In this document: positions 34,680 through 43,237 of the stretch, piece after piece
Position numbering within the stretch: position 1 is the first letter of the stretch
Layout of the letters: every line of letters begins with the position of its first letter
Assembly (NCBI RefSeq): GCF_900107585.1
Contig: NZ_FNQM01000010.1
Coordinates: 1 to 64,000 of the forward strand
Source: Rubrimonas cliftonensis
GTDB taxonomy: Bacteria; Pseudomonadota; Alphaproteobacteria; Rhodobacterales; Rhodobacteraceae
Reading direction: 5' to 3'
Length of the DNA: 64,000 nt
Notes under the pieces: model-generated
Told to the model about the DNA's origin: nothing
Seen by the model: only the letters and a program-made list of their open reading frames with translations
Database searches by the model: none
Made by a program: the position numbers and the translations under genes

Positions 34680-36326
34680 TCAGCCAGCCGAGCGCAGCGC
34701 AACCGCCTCCGCCCCGGGCGCGTCCTCGGGCAAGCGCGTGGCGAGATGCCGGTCGAAATAGTCTCGCAGCGGCGCGAAGCCCTGTGCGAAGCGCTCGAAA
34801 TCCTCGCGCTCGATGCGCAGCACCGTGCTGTCCTCCAGCACGCGCACTGAACCGGTGCGCTCGCCCTCGCCGAGGATGACCCGCTCGCCGAAATGCTCTC
34901 CGGGCCCGAGGCGCAGGGTGCGCCGGGCGCGGTTCTCCTCGATCGTCAGCTCGAACGCGCCCGTCAGGATGACGTAGAAGGCGCGCGAGATCATCCCCGG
35001 CTCGAACACCTGGTCGCCGGCGTTGAAGTGCACCGTGCGGGCCGCCCGCGCGGCGCTCTGGTCGATCTGCACCGCGTTGCGCGGCAGCACCGCCGCGAGG
35101 AGCCAGTTCACCAGCACCCGCACCCGCGTCGCCACGCCCGGCAGGAATGACAGGTAGAACGCCTTCCACAGCAGCCACGCCGCGAAGCCCGACAGCCGCA
35201 ACCCGAACACCGTGGCCACCGCGCGCCGCCCGCCCAGCGAGGCCATCGACCCCTTCGAGGCGTAGGCGAACGGCTTAAGCGGCGCGCCCGCCAGCGCGGC
35301 GGCGACGTTGTCGCCCAGCAGCCGCGCCTCGCGCACCGCGAACTGGGCGGTCGGCGGGGCCCAGTCGGCGCGATCGCGCGGCGCGTCCTTCAGCGGGATG
35401 AGCGCCGCGTCGCCGAGCGCCCAGACGTCGTCGCGTCCCTCGACCCTGAGACTGCGGTCGACGCGGATGCGGCCGCGGTCGTTGGGCAGCGGCAGCGCCG
35501 CCACCAGCGCATGCGGCGCGGCGCCGATGGTGGCGACCACCGTCTCGCTCTCGATCGTCTCGCCGTTGGAGAGCCGCAGCCGCCGCGCGTGCAGGCTCTT
35601 CGCCGCCACGCCGCAGCGGATGCTGACGCCACGAGCCTCCAGCCGCGCCTGCGCGTAGGACGCCAGCGACTCCGGCAGCTCGTTGAGGATTCGCGGGGCG
35701 AACTCGAGCACATGCACCCCGACCTCGGCGCGATCGATGCGCGGATAATAGCGCAGCGCGCCGTCGATCAGTTCGCGCAGCTCGCCGGCGACCTCGATGC
35801 CGGAGAATCCGGCGCCGATGACCACGAAGTTGAGCAGCCGGCGCTTGAGCTCGCGGTCCTGCGTGACGTCGGCGTGCTCCAGGCAGGTGATCACCCGGTT
35901 GCGCAGGCGGTGCGCGTCGGCCAGCGACTTGATCGGGTAGGCGTGGTCCGCCATTCCCGGCACGCCGCTGAGGTCGGCGCCGAGGCCGAGGGCGATCGCC
36001 AGATGGTCGTAGGGTTCGGGGATCGGGCGGCGCTTCATGCCCTGCACCACCGTCACCGTCTTCGCCTCGAAGTCGACGCCGTGGACCTCGGCGACGCGCA
36101 CGCGCACGCCCGGCAGCAGCGCGCGCAGCGGCGAGACGGCGTCGGAGGCGTTGATCAGGCCGCCTGCGACCTCGGGCAGGAAGGGCTGGAACACGAAGTG
36201 GTTGGTCGCGTTGATCAGCGTCACCTCGGCGTCCGCGCCAAGCCTGCGCCGCAGGGCGCGCGCGGCGTGCACGCCAGCGAAGCCGCCCCCCAGCACCACG
36301 ATCCGGGTCTTTCCGTCGCTCGCCAT
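34680..36326 (-). CDS. NDH-2-like NAD(P)/FAD oxidoreductase fused to a cyclic-nucleotide-binding domain
   Basis: 548 residues from the ATG at 36326. The first ~400 form a type II NADH dehydrogenase-like flavoprotein: FAD site IVVLGGGFAGVHAARAL, NADH site FVVIGAGFSGIEVAGEL, and the FAD-ribityl Asp in VWALGDAALIPLKD. A hydrophobic patch (GFAAWLLWKAFYLSFLPG) may anchor it to the membrane. Residues about 430-530 form a cyclic-nucleotide-binding domain with FEPGMISRAFYVILTGAFEL and the phosphate-binding cassette FGERVILGEGERTGSVRV. The fusion suggests nucleotide control of quinone reduction. It is convergent with the hybrid kinase. Confidence 0.88.
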   Translation of the reverse strand: MASDGKTRIVVLGGGFAGVHAARALRRRLGADAEVTLINATNHFVFQPFLPEVAGGLINASDAVSPLRALLPGVRVRVAEVHGVDFEAKTVTVVQGMKRRPIPEPYDHLAIALGLGADLSGVPGMADHAYPIKSLADAHRLRNRVITCLEHADVTQDRELKRRLLNFVVIGAGFSGIEVAGELRELIDGALRYYPRIDRAEVGVHVLEFAPRILNELPESLASYAQARLEARGVSIRCGVAAKSLHARRLRLSNGETIESETVVATIGAAPHALVAALPLPNDRGRIRVDRSLRVEGRDDVWALGDAALIPLKDAPRDRADWAPPTAQFAVREARLLGDNVAAALAGAPLKPFAYASKGSMASLGGRRAVATVFGLRLSGFAAWLLWKAFYLSFLPGVATRVRVLVNWLLAAVLPRNAVQIDQSAARAARTVHFNAGDQVFEPGMISRAFYVILTGAFELTIEENRARRTLRLGPGEHFGERVILGEGERTGSVRVLEDSTVLRIEREDFERFAQGFAPLRDYFDRHLATRLPEDAPGAEAVALRSAG

Positions 36327-36745
36327 CGCCACGCCTTTCCCATGCCCGCCAACCGCCGGGCGCCGCATCGCGCACGAATCCGCCGCTCGTCGCGCTCCGA
36401 CGCGCATAGCACCCCAATGTTAACGCCCGGCGAGCTTCGGCGCGCCGCCAGCGGCGACGCCGGCGGATCGGGCCAGGCGTCCGCGACGCGGCGATTGACC
36501 GCCGCCCGGAGGACACCGGGCCGGCGGCTGCGCCGTGCGTCCGGCGAGGCGCTCAGGCGCGCTCGTGAGGACAGGCGCATGCGCGCCGGACGCCCGCCTC
36601 GTCGGGGCGTCGGGAGGTCGGAGCGGAGATGCGCGGGTTCGACCTTCGCCCGTCGGCCGTCACGCGGCCGCAGTCCGCGGCCTCGGTCGGAACGCCGCCG
36701 CCGATCCGCCCGCCCGCGGCGCCCGCACTGCGTCGCGGCGACGTC
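36327..36745. other. Gene-free interval, nothing recognised
   Basis: A 419 bp interval between the NDH-2-like gene and the SDR gene, both leftward. Short open frames on the plus strand have only Arg/Ala-rich, low-complexity translations and no ribosome-binding sites. The region should hold the promoter of the NDH-2-like gene; no convincing promoter, hairpin or RNA gene was seen. Confidence 0.5.
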
Positions 36746-37513
36746 TCAGCGCGGGGCCATGCGGATCGCGGCGTCGAGGCGGATGACCTCGCCGTTCAGC
36801 ATCGTATTCTCGACGATGTGGCGCACTAGGGCCGCGAACTCGGACGGCGCGCCGAGCCGAGCCGGAAAGGGCGCCTGCGCGCCGAGCGACGCCTGCACCT
36901 CCGGCGGCAATCCCTCCAGCATCGGCGTCGCGAAAAGGCCGGGCGCGACGGCGCAGACCCGCACGCCCTTGTCGGCGAGATCGCGCGCCATCGGCAGCGT
37001 CATCGCGGCGACGGCCCCCTTCGAGGCGGCATAGGCGATCTGGCCGATCTGGCCGTCGAAGGCGGCGACCGAGGCCGTGTTCACGACGACGCCGCGCTCG
37101 CCGTCGGCCGTGACCGGCTCGGCGGCGGCCATCCGGGCCGCGGCCTGCGAGGCGCAGTTGAAGACGCCGACAAGGTTCACGGCGATCACCCGTTGGAACA
37201 GCGCCGGATCGTGCGGCGCCCCGCGCGAGACCGTTCTGGCGGCAGGCGCGATCCCGGCGCAGTTGACCAGCACGCGCGCGACGCCGTGGGCGGCCTCCGC
37301 CGCGTCGAGACCCGCCGCCACCGAGCCCGCGTCGGCGACGTCGACGCGGTGAAAGAGCCCGCCGAGAGCCGCGGCGCGGGCCGTCCCCGCCTCGGCGTCG
37401 AGATCGAAGATCGTCACCCGCGCACCCAGCGCCGCGAAGGCCGCCGCCGCGGCCGCGCCCAACCCGGACGCGCCGCCGGTGACGACGACCGCCACGCTCC
37501 CGTCGATGTTCAT
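36746..37513 (-). CDS. SDR oxidoreductase, 3-hydroxyacyl-CoA dehydrogenase type 2-like
   Basis: A 255-residue classical short-chain dehydrogenase. NAD site VVTGGASGLGAAAAAAF, acidic FDLDAE after strand 2 favouring NAD, NCAGIAPA, and the catalytic Tyr-Lys in IAYAASKGAVAAM. The insertion around TVSRGAPHDPALFQRVIAVN and the C-terminal LNGEVIRLDAAIRMAPR fit the HSD17B10-type 3-hydroxyacyl-CoA dehydrogenases of fatty-acid and isoleucine breakdown. It stands alone. Confidence 0.85.
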   Translation of the reverse strand: MNIDGSVAVVVTGGASGLGAAAAAAFAALGARVTIFDLDAEAGTARAAALGGLFHRVDVADAGSVAAGLDAAEAAHGVARVLVNCAGIAPAARTVSRGAPHDPALFQRVIAVNLVGVFNCASQAAARMAAAEPVTADGERGVVVNTASVAAFDGQIGQIAYAASKGAVAAMTLPMARDLADKGVRVCAVAPGLFATPMLEGLPPEVQASLGAQAPFPARLGAPSEFAALVRHIVENTMLNGEVIRLDAAIRMAPR

Positions 37514-37847
37514 GCCCGAGATCCCCCGTCGCCATGCGGCCCGGCCCCGTCGCCATGCGGCCCGGCCCCGTCGCCATGCGGCCCGGCGGCGAAGCTAGCC
37601 GTCGTCCCGCGACTGGCCAAGCCGCGGCGCGCAGCTTCACGCCCACCGCGTCCCGCGTCCCGCGTCCCGCGGCGCCGACCGCCGGCGATCCGCTTCGCGA
37701 CGCCAGGCGGGACCGGCGGGACCGACCAGCCCCGGCGACGCGAAAGCGCTGGCGCCGCTGGCGCCTGGAAATTAAGTACGCACCTGCGACAGACGATCCG
37801 AGCCGCGCCGCCAGCGCGCGGATGAAATAACCCAAGGGAGACCAGCG
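37514..37847. other. Gene-free interval between the SDR and TRAP genes, with simple repeats
   Basis: 334 bp between divergent genes. It holds a 21-bp tandem repeat at 37526-37588 and a run of CCCGCGT units near 37650. The last ~90 bases (GGAAATTAAGTACGC, then AAGGGAG before the ATG) are the likely TRAP promoter and ribosome-binding site. No protein or RNA gene was seen. Confidence 0.55.
37526..37588 (+). repeat. 21-bp tandem repeat, three copies
   Basis: CCGTCGCCATGCGGCCCGGC plus one more C is repeated at 37526, 37547 and 37568, with a single change at the end of the third copy. It begins 12 bp upstream of the SDR start codon. The period is a multiple of three, but no gene is in frame with it. 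Confidence 0.85.
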
Positions 37848-38882
37848 ATGGATCGCCGCACGCTTCTCAGGACCGTTCCGGCCGCGATCGCGACGGCCGC
37901 CCTGCCGCGCGCGCTGCGCGCGCAGGAGGCGACGCTCCGCCTGCACCAGTTCCTGCCGCCGATCTCGACGATCCCGGCGGGCGTCCTGAAGCCCTGGGGC
38001 GAGCGCCTCGCTGCGGCGAGCGACGGGCGCATCTCGGTCCGGCATTTCGACGCGATGGCGCTCGGCGGCCGGCCGCCCGAGCTGCTCGATCAGGCGCGCG
38101 ACGGCGTGGTGGATCTCTCCATGTCGCTCGTCGGCTACACGCCCGGACGATACCCGCGCTCCGAGGTCTTCGAGCTGCCCTTCATGATGAGCGACCCCGT
38201 CGCCACATCGCTGGCGTTCTGGGAGATGGTGGAGACGGACTTCCAGCGCAACGAGTTCGCCGACCTCAAGGTGCTCGGCGCCTGGGTTCACGGCCCCGGC
38301 GTCATCCACACCCGCGCGCCGCTGACGCGGCTCGAGGACATGCGGGGCCGCACCCTGCGCGGCCCGACCCGCATGATCACCCGGCTTCTCGGCGAGCTTG
38401 GCGCGACGCCCATCGGCATGCCGGTGCCGGCGGTGCCCGAGGCGCTGTCGAAGGGCGTCATCGAGGGGACGGTCATTCCGTGGGAAGTGACCGCGGGGCT
38501 CAGGATCGCCGAACTCGTGCGCAACCATACCGAATTCACCGGCCCCGAGGCGCTCTATACGGCCACCATCGTTCTCGCGATGAACCGGGCGCGCTATGCG
38601 TCGCTGCCCGACGAGCTTCGCGCGGTGGTGGACGCGGAGTCGGGCGCGAAGCTTTCGGCCTTCGCCGCGCAGGTGATGCAGGCCGCCGACGCGCCGGCGC
38701 GGGAGATCGCCGAGAAGGCCGGCAACGCCATCCACCGGCTCGACGCCGCCGAGGTCGCCCGCTGGAAGGAGGCTTCGGCTCCCGTGGTCGCGCGCTGGAT
38801 CGAGGAGCAGGAAGCCGCCGGGATCGACGCTCGGGCGCTGATCGCCCGCGCGCGCGCCCTGATCGCCGCGAACCGGGCGTGA
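37848..38882 (+). CDS. dctP: TRAP transporter substrate-binding protein DctP
   Basis: A periplasmic DctP/TAXI-like binding protein of 344 residues with a twin-Arg-type signal (MDRRTLLRTVPAAIATAALP). Family features include RLHQFLPPISTIPAGVLKPW, DLSMSLVGYTPGRYP and the substrate-carboxylate Arg region LRGPTRMITRLLGELGATP. It supplies an organic acid to the DctQM importer driven by a sodium gradient. It leads a three-gene operon and its ATG follows AAGGGAG. The substrate is not predictable from sequence. Confidence 0.9.
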   Translation: MDRRTLLRTVPAAIATAALPRALRAQEATLRLHQFLPPISTIPAGVLKPWGERLAAASDGRISVRHFDAMALGGRPPELLDQARDGVVDLSMSLVGYTPGRYPRSEVFELPFMMSDPVATSLAFWEMVETDFQRNEFADLKVLGAWVHGPGVIHTRAPLTRLEDMRGRTLRGPTRMITRLLGELGATPIGMPVPAVPEALSKGVIEGTVIPWEVTAGLRIAELVRNHTEFTGPEALYTATIVLAMNRARYASLPDELRAVVDAESGAKLSAFAAQVMQAADAPAREIAEKAGNAIHRLDAAEVARWKEASAPVVARWIEEQEAAGIDARALIARARALIAANRA

Positions 38883-38955
38883 CGGCGGCGGGCCGCCCGC
38901 GCGTCGCCCGCACGAGCCTCCCGCCCGCCCGACGCCCCGAGACAGGCCCGCACCC

Positions 38956-39492
38956 ATGTACGCCAGACTAGAACGGGCCGCCGACCTGCTTGCGCGCGCC
39001 ATGGCCTATCTCGGCGGAGCCGCGCTCCTGGCGCTGACGCTGGCGACCACGGTCTCGATCCTTGGCCGGGCGCTCGCGCCGCTCGGCCTCGGCGTCGGGC
39101 CGATCGCCGGCATCTACGACCTGACCGAAATCGGGGTCGCCGTCGCCGTCTTCGCATTCCTGCCCTGGCGCCAGCTCAACGGCGGCCATGCGCGCGTGGA
39201 GCTGCTGACGCCCGTCCTGCCCGGCCCTGCGAACCGCGCCATCGACCTGATCGCTGACCTCGCCATGACGGTCGTCGCCGTCGCCGGGGCGTGGCGGCTC
39301 TGGCTCGGGCTGCTCGACAAGGCGCGCTACGGCGAGACGACGCTGATCCTGCAGGTTCCGGTCTGGACGGCCTATGCCGGCTGCCTCGTCGGCGCGGTCG
39401 GCTTCGCGCTGGTCGCGGCGTTCTGCGCGCTGCGCTCGGCGCGGGCGCTCTGGGGCGGCGACGGCGCCGACCGGGAAGCGGCCGATGACTGA
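38956..39492 (+). CDS. dctQ: TRAP transporter small permease DctQ
   Basis: A 178-residue four-helix membrane protein of the DctQ family: AMAYLGGAALLALTLATTVS, then YDLTEIGVAVAVFAFLPWRQ, a third helix near AMTVVAVAGAWRLWL and a fourth near AYAGCLVGAVGFALVAAFC. It pairs with the large DctM subunit. It starts 73 bp after dctP and overlaps dctM by 8 bases (ATGACTGA). Confidence 0.88.
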   Translation: MYARLERAADLLARAMAYLGGAALLALTLATTVSILGRALAPLGLGVGPIAGIYDLTEIGVAVAVFAFLPWRQLNGGHARVELLTPVLPGPANRAIDLIADLAMTVVAVAGAWRLWLGLLDKARYGETTLILQVPVWTAYAGCLVGAVGFALVAAFCALRSARALWGGDGADREAADD

Positions 39493-40816
39493 CGTCGAAC
39501 TTGCGCTGTGGTCTTTCCCGGCGCTCCTGCTGCTGATCTTCCTGCGGGTTCCCATTGCGCTGGCGATGCTGCTGACGGGCTTCGCAGGGTCGTGGCTCGT
39601 GACCGGCGCGCCGATGATGACGCTGAACCAGCTCAAGACGCTGAGCTACGGCACGTTCTCCAACTATTCGTTCTCCATCATCCCGCTGTTCCTGCTGATG
39701 GGGCAGTTCGCGACCCTTTCGGGGATGTCGGCGGCGCTGTTCCGCGCGGCGGAGAGCTTTCTCGGCCACCGCAGGGGCGGGGTCGCGATGTCCGCCATCG
39801 GCGCCTGCGCGGGGTTCGGCGCGATCTGCGGCTCCTCGCTCGCGACGGCGGCGACCATGGGGCAGGTCGCGCTGCCCGAACTGCGCCGCTACGGCTATCC
39901 GGGCTCGCTGGCGACGGCGGCGCTCGCCGCCGGCGGGACGCTGGGCATCCTGATCCCGCCATCCGTTATCCTCGTGATCTACGCCATCCTGACCGAGCAG
40001 AACATCGAGAAGCTGTTCGTGGCGGCGCTGGTTCCGGGCCTCCTCGCCGCGCTGGGCTACATGGGGGCCATCGCCGTCTGGGTCAGGATCTGGCCGAACG
40101 ACGCCGCGGTGCGGCCGCGCGCGCCCTGGGCGGAGAGGCTGCGGACGCTCGCCTCGGTCTGGCCGGTGGCGACGATCTTCCTGCTGGTGGTCGGCGGCAT
40201 CTATCTCGGCGTCTTCACGCCCACAGAGGCGGCGGCCGTCGGCGCCGCGGGCGCGGGGCTGGCGGCGCTCGCCTCCGGCGCGCTGACATGGCGCGGGCTC
40301 GGCGACGCGATCCTCGGAACGGCGTCGTCCACGGCGATGATCTTCCTGATCATCCTCGGCGCCGGGCTCTACAACAGCTTCCTCGCGCTGACCCAGCTGC
40401 CGCAGATCGCGGCGGCCTGGGTCGGCGGCCAGGGCTTCGACCCGTGGCTGGCGCTGGCGCTGGTGCTGCTGTTCTATCTCGTCTTCGGCTGCGTGATGGA
40501 CTCGCTGTCGATGGTGCTGCTGACCGTGCCGATCATCTTCCCGATCATGCTGGCGCTCGACTTCGGCATGAGCCCGGACGATTTCGGCCTCTGGTTCGGC
40601 GTGCTCGTGCTGATCGTCGTGGAGGTGGGGCTGATCACCCCGCCGGTGGGGATGAACCTCTTCATCATCAACGCGATGGCGCGGGAGACGCCGATCCGCG
40701 CGACCTGGGGCGGCGTGCTGCCCTTCGTGACGACCGACATCGCGCGCATCGCGCTCCTCGTCGCGTTTCCGCCGATCACCCTCGGCCTCGTCCGGCTTCT
40801 CGACGCGCTGGGCTGA
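39485..40816 (+). CDS. dctM: TRAP transporter large permease DctM
   Basis: A 443-residue polytopic protein of the ion-transporter superfamily. Features are NYSFSIIPLFLLMGQFATLS, GFGAICGSSLATAATMGQVA, GTLGILIPPSVILVIYAIL, FTPTEAAAVGAAGAGLAAL and the C-terminal VGLITPPVGMNLFIINAM. It is the sodium-coupled transport subunit. A frame extending further upstream is antisense to nothing but overlaps dctQ; the ATG at 39485 is the coupled start. Confidence 0.93.
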   Translation: MTDVELALWSFPALLLLIFLRVPIALAMLLTGFAGSWLVTGAPMMTLNQLKTLSYGTFSNYSFSIIPLFLLMGQFATLSGMSAALFRAAESFLGHRRGGVAMSAIGACAGFGAICGSSLATAATMGQVALPELRRYGYPGSLATAALAAGGTLGILIPPSVILVIYAILTEQNIEKLFVAALVPGLLAALGYMGAIAVWVRIWPNDAAVRPRAPWAERLRTLASVWPVATIFLLVVGGIYLGVFTPTEAAAVGAAGAGLAALASGALTWRGLGDAILGTASSTAMIFLIILGAGLYNSFLALTQLPQIAAAWVGGQGFDPWLALALVLLFYLVFGCVMDSLSMVLLTVPIIFPIMLALDFGMSPDDFGLWFGVLVLIVVEVGLITPPVGMNLFIINAMARETPIRATWGGVLPFVTTDIARIALLVAFPPITLGLVRLLDALG

Positions 40817-40820
40817 GCGC

Positions 40821-40847
40821 GGCCCGGCCCGGCCCGGCCCGGACCGG
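40821..40847. repeat. GGCCC pentamer repeat between convergent genes
   Basis: Four exact GGCCC units (40821-40840) followed by GGACCGG fill the 41 bp between dctM and the convergent ABC ATPase gene. The tract is self-complementary and could form a GC stem, possibly a bidirectional termination barrier. No T tract follows. Confidence 0.6.
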
Positions 40848-40857
40848 AAAGAACCCG

Positions 40858-41607
40858 CTAGAGTATCTGGCCGAGGAATTCGCGCGTCCGCGGGTCCGAC
40901 GCCTCGGCGAAGAAGCTCGCCGGCGGCCCGTGCTCCACGATCACGCCGCGGTCGGTGAAATAGATGTGGTCGGCGACCTCCCGCGCGAAGCCCATCTCGT
41001 GCGTGACGAGGATGCATGTCATGCCGTCTGCGGCGAGCTGCCTGATCGTGTTGAGCACTTCCTTGACCGTCTCGGGGTCGAGCGCCGCCGTGACCTCGTC
41101 GAACAGCATCACCTCCGGATTCATGGCGAGGCTGCGGGCGATGGCGACGCGCTGCTGCTGGCCGCCCGAAAGCTCGCCGGGATAGGCATCCTCCTTGCCC
41201 TCCAGCTTCACCTTGGCGATCAGCGCGCGGGCGACGCGCTCGGCCTCGGCCTTCGGGCGCTTCAGCACCGTCACCTGCGCCATCATCACGTTCTGCAGCG
41301 CCGTGCGGTGCGGAAAGAGGTTGTACTGCTGGAACACCATCCCCACCGAGCGGCGCAGCGCCAGCACGTCGAGACGCGGGTCGTTGACCTCGCGCCCCAT
41401 CACGGTGATCGAGCCGCCGTTCACCTTCGCCAGACCGTTGACGCAGCGGATCAGCGTGGACTTGCCGGAGCCGGACGGCCCGATCACGCACACCACCTCG
41501 CCGCGCCTGACGTCGAAGGAGACGCCGCGCAGCACCTCGACGTCGCCGAAGGATTTCCGGACGTCGCGCAGGGAGACGACCACCTCGCCCGTCCGCCCGG
41601 CGCTCAT
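40858..41607 (-). CDS. Polar amino-acid ABC transporter ATP-binding protein
   Basis: A 249-residue GlnQ/HisP-type ATPase. Walker [11 protein letters not shown]-loop MVFQQYNLFPH, signature [13 protein letters not shown], Walker B VMLFDEVTAALDPE and H-loop [12 protein letters not shown]. The ATG at 41607 overlaps the permease stop (ATGA). It is last in a leftward operon: binding protein, permease, permease, ATPase. Confidence 0.92.
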   Translation of the reverse strand: MSAGRTGEVVVSLRDVRKSFGDVEVLRGVSFDVRRGEVVCVIGPSGSGKSTLIRCVNGLAKVNGGSITVMGREVNDPRLDVLALRRSVGMVFQQYNLFPHRTALQNVMMAQVTVLKRPKAEAERVARALIAKVKLEGKEDAYPGELSGGQQQRVAIARSLAMNPEVMLFDEVTAALDPETVKEVLNTIRQLAADGMTCILVTHEMGFAREVADHIYFTDRGVIVEHGPPASFFAEASDPRTREFLGQIL

Positions 41608-42452
41608 CCGGCCACCGCGAAACGCGCCTCCAGCCGGCGGGTTAGCAGCGCGATGGGGTAGCAGTAGACGAAGAAGCAGATCAGCACGAAGCCGTAGAAG
41701 CTCAGCAGCAGGTCGGCGCGGTTCTCCGCCGCCAGCGCACGGCCCGTCAGCGTCATCATCTCCGCGACGCCGACGATGGAGGCCAGCACCGTCGCCATGG
41801 TCAGGATCGCGTAGAGGTTCATCCAGGGCGGCAGCATCCGCCTCACGCATTGCGGCAGGATGATCCGCCACAGCGTCTGCCGGCGCGTGTAGCCGAGGCT
41901 CTCGGCGGCCTCCCACTGGCCTGAGGGGATCGACGCGACCGCCCCGCGCAGGATCTCCGACACGTTGGCCATCACCGGCAGCGCGAGGCCGATGACCGCC
42001 TTCACCCAGTCGGGAAACGGGATGGTCGCGCCGAGGACCACGAACTCGAAGGGCAGCAGGAACATGCAGAAGAACAGCAGCACCAGCCACGGCGCATTGC
42101 GGAAGAACTGCGTCACGCCGACGGAGAAGGCCCGCAGCCCCCGCGACGGCGCGATCTGCCCCAGCCCGAGGAAGGCTCCGGCGCCGGTGCCGAAGGCCAT
42201 CGCCAAGAAGCTGATGAGGATGTTGAAGCCGAAGCCCTCCAGCAGCAGCGGCGCCCAGCGCATCAGCGCGGCGAAGGCGGTCTCGCCGGCGGCGTCCTGC
42301 GCCATCGCCGCGCCCGCCCAGAGCAGCCCCAGGACGAGCCCGTGGCGCAGGCGCAGGCGCGGCGCCGCCCCGCCCTGGGCGCGCTCGACCGCCGCGCGGG
42401 CGGCCAGCGCCTCGGCGGCGGGCGGCAGCACCGGCATCGCGCGCCCGTTCAT
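41604..42452 (-). CDS. Polar amino-acid ABC transporter permease (second)
   Basis: A 282-residue HisM/GlnP-type permease. Residues 1-60 are an unusual Ala/Arg-rich leader with an extra hydrophobic stretch (HGLVLGLLWAGAAMAQ) that resembles a signal sequence ahead of the core. The core has TQFFRNAPWLVLLFFCMFLL and the EAA loop WEAAESLGYTRRQTLWRIIL. The ATG at 42452 overlaps the upstream permease stop by four bases. It probably forms a heterodimer with the preceding permease. Confidence 0.88.
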   Translation of the reverse strand: MNGRAMPVLPPAAEALAARAAVERAQGGAAPRLRLRHGLVLGLLWAGAAMAQDAAGETAFAALMRWAPLLLEGFGFNILISFLAMAFGTGAGAFLGLGQIAPSRGLRAFSVGVTQFFRNAPWLVLLFFCMFLLPFEFVVLGATIPFPDWVKAVIGLALPVMANVSEILRGAVASIPSGQWEAAESLGYTRRQTLWRIILPQCVRRMLPPWMNLYAILTMATVLASIVGVAEMMTLTGRALAAENRADLLLSFYGFVLICFFVYCYPIALLTRRLEARFAVAG

Positions 42453-43204
42453 GCGGCGCTCCGGCCGAAGCCGGGGATGCGCATCGCCTGCTCCCACCGG
42501 TGCATCGCCCAGACCAGCACGCCGACTAGGCCGACGTAGAGCAGCAGCAGCGTCACCATCATCTCCGGCACGTTCAGGCTGTCGGACCAGATCTGGTTCG
42601 ACATGTAGAGCAGTTCGGGCACCGCGATCGCGTAGGCGAGCGTCGTGGTCTTGACGAGATTGACGAGGTTGTTGTTGAGCGCCGGCAGGCAGACGCGGAA
42701 CGCCAGCGGCAGCACGACATGCAGGTAGATCTGGAGCCGCGTGTAGCCGAGGCTCTCCGCCGCCTCGACCGTCGCGCGCGGCACGGCCTCGATGCCGGAG
42801 CGGAAGATCTCCACGTTGAAGGCGCCGGCGAAGAAGCTCAGCGAGATGATCGCCCAGGCCCAGGCGCCGAGCATCGGCTCCTCGAAGCCCCAGCGGTTCT
42901 GCACCGTCGGCAGCAGCGCGCCCACCCCGAAGAACAGGAAGTACATCTGCACCAGCGGCGGAGTGTTGCGGAAAAGCTCGGTGTAGCCGCCGACGAGCCA
43001 GCGCACCGCGGCTGACTTCGCCCCCCGCGCGAAGGCCCCGACGACGCCGATCACCAGCGATGCCGAAAGACAGGCCAGCGACAGCAGGACGGTGTTGACG
43101 ATCCCCTCGAGAAACCGCCCGCCGTCATAGCCGTCGTAGAGATAGGTGAGGGTGATCCCGGTCGCCTCGTTCAGCGACCGGGCGGCGTCGGCCAGCCAGT
43201 CCAT
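42449..43204 (-). CDS. Polar amino-acid ABC transporter permease (first)
   Basis: A 251-residue HisM/HisQ-family permease: YTELFRNTPPLVQMYFLFFG, the EAA loop VEAAESLGYTRLQIYLHVVL, and ALNNNLVNLVKTTTLAYAI. The N-terminal ~25 residues are periplasmic before the first helix (GIVNTVLLSLACLSASLVIG). It starts 33 bp after the binding-protein gene and is coupled to the next permease. Confidence 0.91.
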   Translation of the reverse strand: MDWLADAARSLNEATGITLTYLYDGYDGGRFLEGIVNTVLLSLACLSASLVIGVVGAFARGAKSAAVRWLVGGYTELFRNTPPLVQMYFLFFGVGALLPTVQNRWGFEEPMLGAWAWAIISLSFFAGAFNVEIFRSGIEAVPRATVEAAESLGYTRLQIYLHVVLPLAFRVCLPALNNNLVNLVKTTTLAYAIAVPELLYMSNQIWSDSLNVPEMMVTLLLLYVGLVGVLVWAMHRWEQAMRIPGFGRSAA

Positions 43205-43237
43205 GCCGGCGGCGGCCCCGTGGAGCGGCCCCGCCGG

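Noticed and set aside
36535-36829. Small plus-strand open frames in the gap before the SDR
   Set aside because: Arg/Ala-rich translations without ribosome-binding sites or recognisable features; one overlaps the SDR 3' end.
39176-41491. A 771-codon minus-strand open frame opposite dctQM
   Set aside because: The frame joins antisense of the TRAP genes to an alternative frame of the ABC ATPase; the TRAP proteins have full membrane topology and motifs on the plus strand.
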